Shown in pieces: positions 61,436 to 64,000 of a DNA stretch of 64,000 nucleotides. Position numbers and translations under genes: made by a program. The stretch is from Aphanomyces cochlioides (taxonomy: Eukaryota > Oomycota > Saprolegniomycetes > Saprolegniales > Verrucalvaceae). Numbering within the stretch: the first letter of the stretch is position 1; the number at the start of each line of letters is the position of its first letter. Where the stretch lies: positions 2,604,001 to 2,668,000 of the forward strand of contig JAHQRK010000003.1 in the NCBI GenBank assembly GCA_019828595.1. The letters run 5' to 3'. Below the pieces are notes generated by a model, which did not search any database, was not told the DNA's origin, and was given only the letters and a program-made list of their open reading frames with translations.

Positions 61436-63481
61436 CTATGCTATGATGTACTTGCCGTCGCTGAGGATCTTGACTTCCAAGCTCATGGCTTGGATCTCCG
61501 TCTTCCTTGCGTCGTACAGATGGATGTTGCCGTCCGTGTCTTGCGCGAGGATGAAGAGTTCGTTCGATGGTGCGCCCGACTCCATGTTGATTGCCTCGTC
61601 TTCGTCGAGAGTGTCCATGACGTGTCCTCCTCCAGAGTTGTGGCCCTTGCTGTCGGGACTTTGATTCTGCAGCGACTCATACTTGAGTGCTCGGCCCGAC
61701 AGACCACTGCTGCGCACCATGATTGTTGTCCCTGTGCGGTCGTTGTTGTTCTGGCCAATGACCTTGGACACCATCGCACGGACATTGCGCGATTCCTCGG
61801 ACAAACCAAAGCAGACCGTGTGGCACGAGAGGAACCACTGGATGGTCGTCAGCGACCGCGCGTGGATTGCGATCGCCTGGCCTTTGTAGCCGTCCATGTC
61901 GTGGAAGCGGAAATGCATGTCGGTCAGAATGGACGTCGTGTTGAACATGGCTTGGCGGCCGACCGAATTCTTGGCCATCCGTCGCCACCATCGAAAGTGA
62001 ATGGCATGATCGAGCGCGAGAACCGTCATGAGGTTGATGATCATGACGAGGATTAAGCTTGGGAGGGCGCGGATGTACTGGCTCTGGAGGAGATCGAGCC
62101 GGACCGTGTCGATGCAATCCGTCGTTGAACTCATCGAGACGCTGTCCGAGTTGCCGTAGTGGATAAAGCTCGTCCGCGTGACGAGGAAGACCGCGCCAAT
62201 GTAGACGTAGATGACGCTGCTGAAGTTGCACATCCCGACGAATGGGTTCTTCCCCGTCTGCCGCGTCAAGCTCATAAAGTTGATGAGCCATTTGATGAAC
62301 TTGAGGACGGCGCAGTTGAGCCAGAGCCAGCGGAACTGGATCGCGAAGAGCTGGATCTGGACCCACCCGTCGTTGGCTTGAACCCACTTGGCAAGCTGCC
62401 GCGTGTAGACCATGCTCTGCTTCTCGTCGAGGAGCATCGCGACCGTGTAACCAAAGACGACGGCGTCGCTATTGAGGCAGAAGTTGGACAAGCTGAACGC
62501 GTAGCTGCTGTAGCGGTACAGCGGTGGGGTCAGCGTGTGGAGGATGCGCTTGTACCATGTGCGCTTGACGCTCGGGTCGGTCCATCGAATCGTCTTCTGG
62601 CTCGCTTGGTAGCCTATGATGGCCATCAAGACGCAAAAGCCGCGGACCCAGAGCGAGCCCATGGACTCTTTGGAGCGACCGAGGATGACGCCAAGGAGAT
62701 GGTAGTCACCAATGTACGCCTTGCTTGAGAAGACTTTGAGCGTCCGCGTCGTCGAGTTGTACGTGTAGACGACGGCGCACTTGTCGCGGCCGAGCTCGAC
62801 GATCGCGTTGCACCCTGTGCAGTACGACTTTGGGAAGAAGCGGTACATGGTGACGTTGGTCGTGATATTGACGCCGTTGGGTGGAATCACAAGCGGCGTC
62901 GTGAGCTTCATGTCGCTGTCGAGGCGCGCCGGTGCGTAGCCGTACGCCGTCAGCGTCGAGTCGTTGGCTTTTGGCGGCACGACGTCGGTCGATGTCGTGC
63001 CAAAAAAGTTGCTGAGCGTTGTGCCGCGGACGTAGAACATTGTGTTGGCGACGACGCCGAGGCTGACTGTCCCCAACGACGCGTTCACGTTCGGGTACGA
63101 CTTGGCGATGGCGCCGCAGATGTCGTAGCTCGCGTCTTGGATGAGATGGCCGCCCGCAGTGAGGAAGTAATAGTCCGGGTCGCGCGTGTACGCGATGCTG
63201 ACGGATGCGTTGAGCTGGAATCGCCCCGCTTCCGACATGAGTGCCGGCGACGCTTCTTTCGGGAACGCATAGCTCGCCGCGACGTCGTTGAGCGACGGAT
63301 GATTCAGCAGCGGCGTGAGGAGATACTGCGCGTTGCCCATGAAGTTGATGAGCTCCCAGTTGTTGTACCACACATCGATGACGACCAAGAAGGCGGCAAA
63401 GAGTCCGACCGCCACGGTCGTCATATCGAAGAGCCGTCGACCGAGAGAGTCGAGCTTCTTGACAAACTTCGGCGATAGCAT
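61436..63481 (-). CDS. Multi-pass membrane protein, copy 4 (second subfamily)
   Basis: 681 residues, ATG 63481 (MLSPKFVKKLDSLGRRLFDM). First helix TVAVGLFAAFLVVIDVWYNN, outer domain with SYCTGCNAIVELGRDKC and NSTTR sites, then helices WVRGFCVLMAIIGYQASQKT, FAIQFRWLWLNCAVLKFIKW and LILVMIINLMTVLALDHAIH. The C-terminal tail includes a Gly/His linker and ends DTDGNIHLYDARKTEIQ, LEVKILSDGKYIIA. Closest to copy 3, from which it is separated by inversion. Within copies 3 and 4 the outer domain motif YGYAPARxDxD(M/L)(K/R)LT is shared. Confidence 0.8.
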   Translation of the reverse strand: MLSPKFVKKLDSLGRRLFDMTTVAVGLFAAFLVVIDVWYNNWELINFMGNAQYLLTPLLNHPSLNDVAASYAFPKEASPALMSEAGRFQLNASVSIAYTRDPDYYFLTAGGHLIQDASYDICGAIAKSYPNVNASLGTVSLGVVANTMFYVRGTTLSNFFGTTSTDVVPPKANDSTLTAYGYAPARLDSDMKLTTPLVIPPNGVNITTNVTMYRFFPKSYCTGCNAIVELGRDKCAVVYTYNSTTRTLKVFSSKAYIGDYHLLGVILGRSKESMGSLWVRGFCVLMAIIGYQASQKTIRWTDPSVKRTWYKRILHTLTPPLYRYSSYAFSLSNFCLNSDAVVFGYTVAMLLDEKQSMVYTRQLAKWVQANDGWVQIQLFAIQFRWLWLNCAVLKFIKWLINFMSLTRQTGKNPFVGMCNFSSVIYVYIGAVFLVTRTSFIHYGNSDSVSMSSTTDCIDTVRLDLLQSQYIRALPSLILVMIINLMTVLALDHAIHFRWWRRMAKNSVGRQAMFNTTSILTDMHFRFHDMDGYKGQAIAIHARSLTTIQWFLSCHTVCFGLSEESRNVRAMVSKVIGQNNNDRTGTTIMVRSSGLSGRALKYESLQNQSPDSKGHNSGGGHVMDTLDEDEAINMESGAPSNELFILAQDTDGNIHLYDARKTEIQAMSLEVKILSDGKYIIA

Positions 63482-64000
63482 GGCGATGAGCAGCAAGCAA
63501 ACGACGAAAGAGTCGCCGCGGCGGCTAAAATTAAAGTGTCGCTTCGTGGAGCCGCCATGGTATGAGCTGCTCTGTGTGCGAATTGGCTAAGAATAGCACA
63601 CGAGATCACCCATCCAATGCGCCAGTCACCGATCGATCAAGCGCAAAAATTGCACGTGGAAGAACACGCTTTCCATGAAGCAAAGAGCGCATGGAGGCGA
63701 AAGAAATCGACGCGCAGTGCCGCGTCGAATGGCATGCACCGGTATGTCCCTTCAAGATCGCATTTTCCCATGGACGAGTGGACCGCTAAGTTGATGGTAA
63801 AAATTTATTTTTTACTACGTAGTACTTCTTTTTAAATTATTTTTTCATTAACGTAAATCCATGAGTGAGCACAAGTTTGGAATCGAAAAGTTCAAGCGCA
63901 AGTATTTCAATAAGTTTTGCGAGTTTTTTTCTAGTTCAAGTCGCAAACGAAAGATTGAATTTGGAATTCAAAGAACAGACAAAAAGTACGCAATTTTAGT
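63482..64000. other. Right edge, no confident gene
   Basis: Upstream region of copy 4. A 72-codon ORF at 63617-63835 shows no family features. The last 180 bp are AT-rich. Nothing else noticed. Confidence 0.4.

Noticed and set aside
1..64000. tRNA, rRNA, CRISPR or viral genes
   Set aside because: None recognised on reading; a tRNA scan was not possible here, so absence of tRNA genes is not proven.

Overview
The window looks like nuclear DNA of an oomycete, most likely a Saprolegniales relative such as Aphanomyces (inference from gene content, not from a database search). Genes are compact and lie on both strands. They carry many very short introns, about 40-50 nt, mostly GT..TAG and a few GC..AG. 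Neighbouring genes often converge with almost no space between stops. A callose-type 1,3-beta-glucan synthase and an axonemal dynein light chain fit a walled organism with flagellated zoospores. All exon joins were made by eye from reading frame, splice sites and family similarity.

Layout. 1-13.4 kb is conserved housekeeping sequence: 1,3-beta-glucan synthase (N-terminal part, runs off the left edge), a J-domain membrane protein, a TBL1-like LisH/WD40 co-repressor subunit, 3-hydroxyisobutyrate dehydrogenase, dynein light chain LC1, a CECR5/HDHD5-like HAD hydrolase, a CXC (tesmin/TSO1) DNA-binding protein, and three genes I do not recognise.

13.5-41.7 kb is an accessory region built round four genes of the GT60 (Skp1-type GlcNAc-transferase) family. 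The last is extraordinary: one N-terminal membrane anchor followed by five complete GT60 domains in one reading frame. Between these genes lie a decayed IR/DR Tc1/mariner element with exact TA duplications, a broken PIF/Harbinger-like element, overlapping MITEs, and a 3.7-kb fold-back element with 1,479-bp inverted arms holding a short-chain-dehydrogenase-like fragment. There are also inverted duplications of coiled-coil gene fragments, and a many-exon coiled-coil gene in which one exon plus its intron has been tandemly copied three times.

41.8-51.9 kb returns to conserved genes: a Ygr210/YchF-type GTPase, a very long HEAT-like protein (possibly focadhesin/RST1), leucine carboxyl methyltransferase 1 (its 3' coding end overlaps the previous gene's on the other strand) and a NOL11-like nucleolar protein. 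52.6-63.5 kb holds four copies of an unrecognised multi-pass membrane protein of about 670 residues, in two subfamilies, plus an inverted pseudogene with an internal deletion. One copy arose by a tandem duplication that also carried along the 3' end of the NOL11-like gene.

The conserved genes belong to unrelated pathways (cell wall, chromatin, valine breakdown, flagellar motility, PP2A regulation, ribosome biogenesis) and show no operon-like logic. The two multicopy families, GT60 enzymes and the multi-pass membrane proteins, are the fast-evolving part of the locus and the best candidates for undescribed biology.
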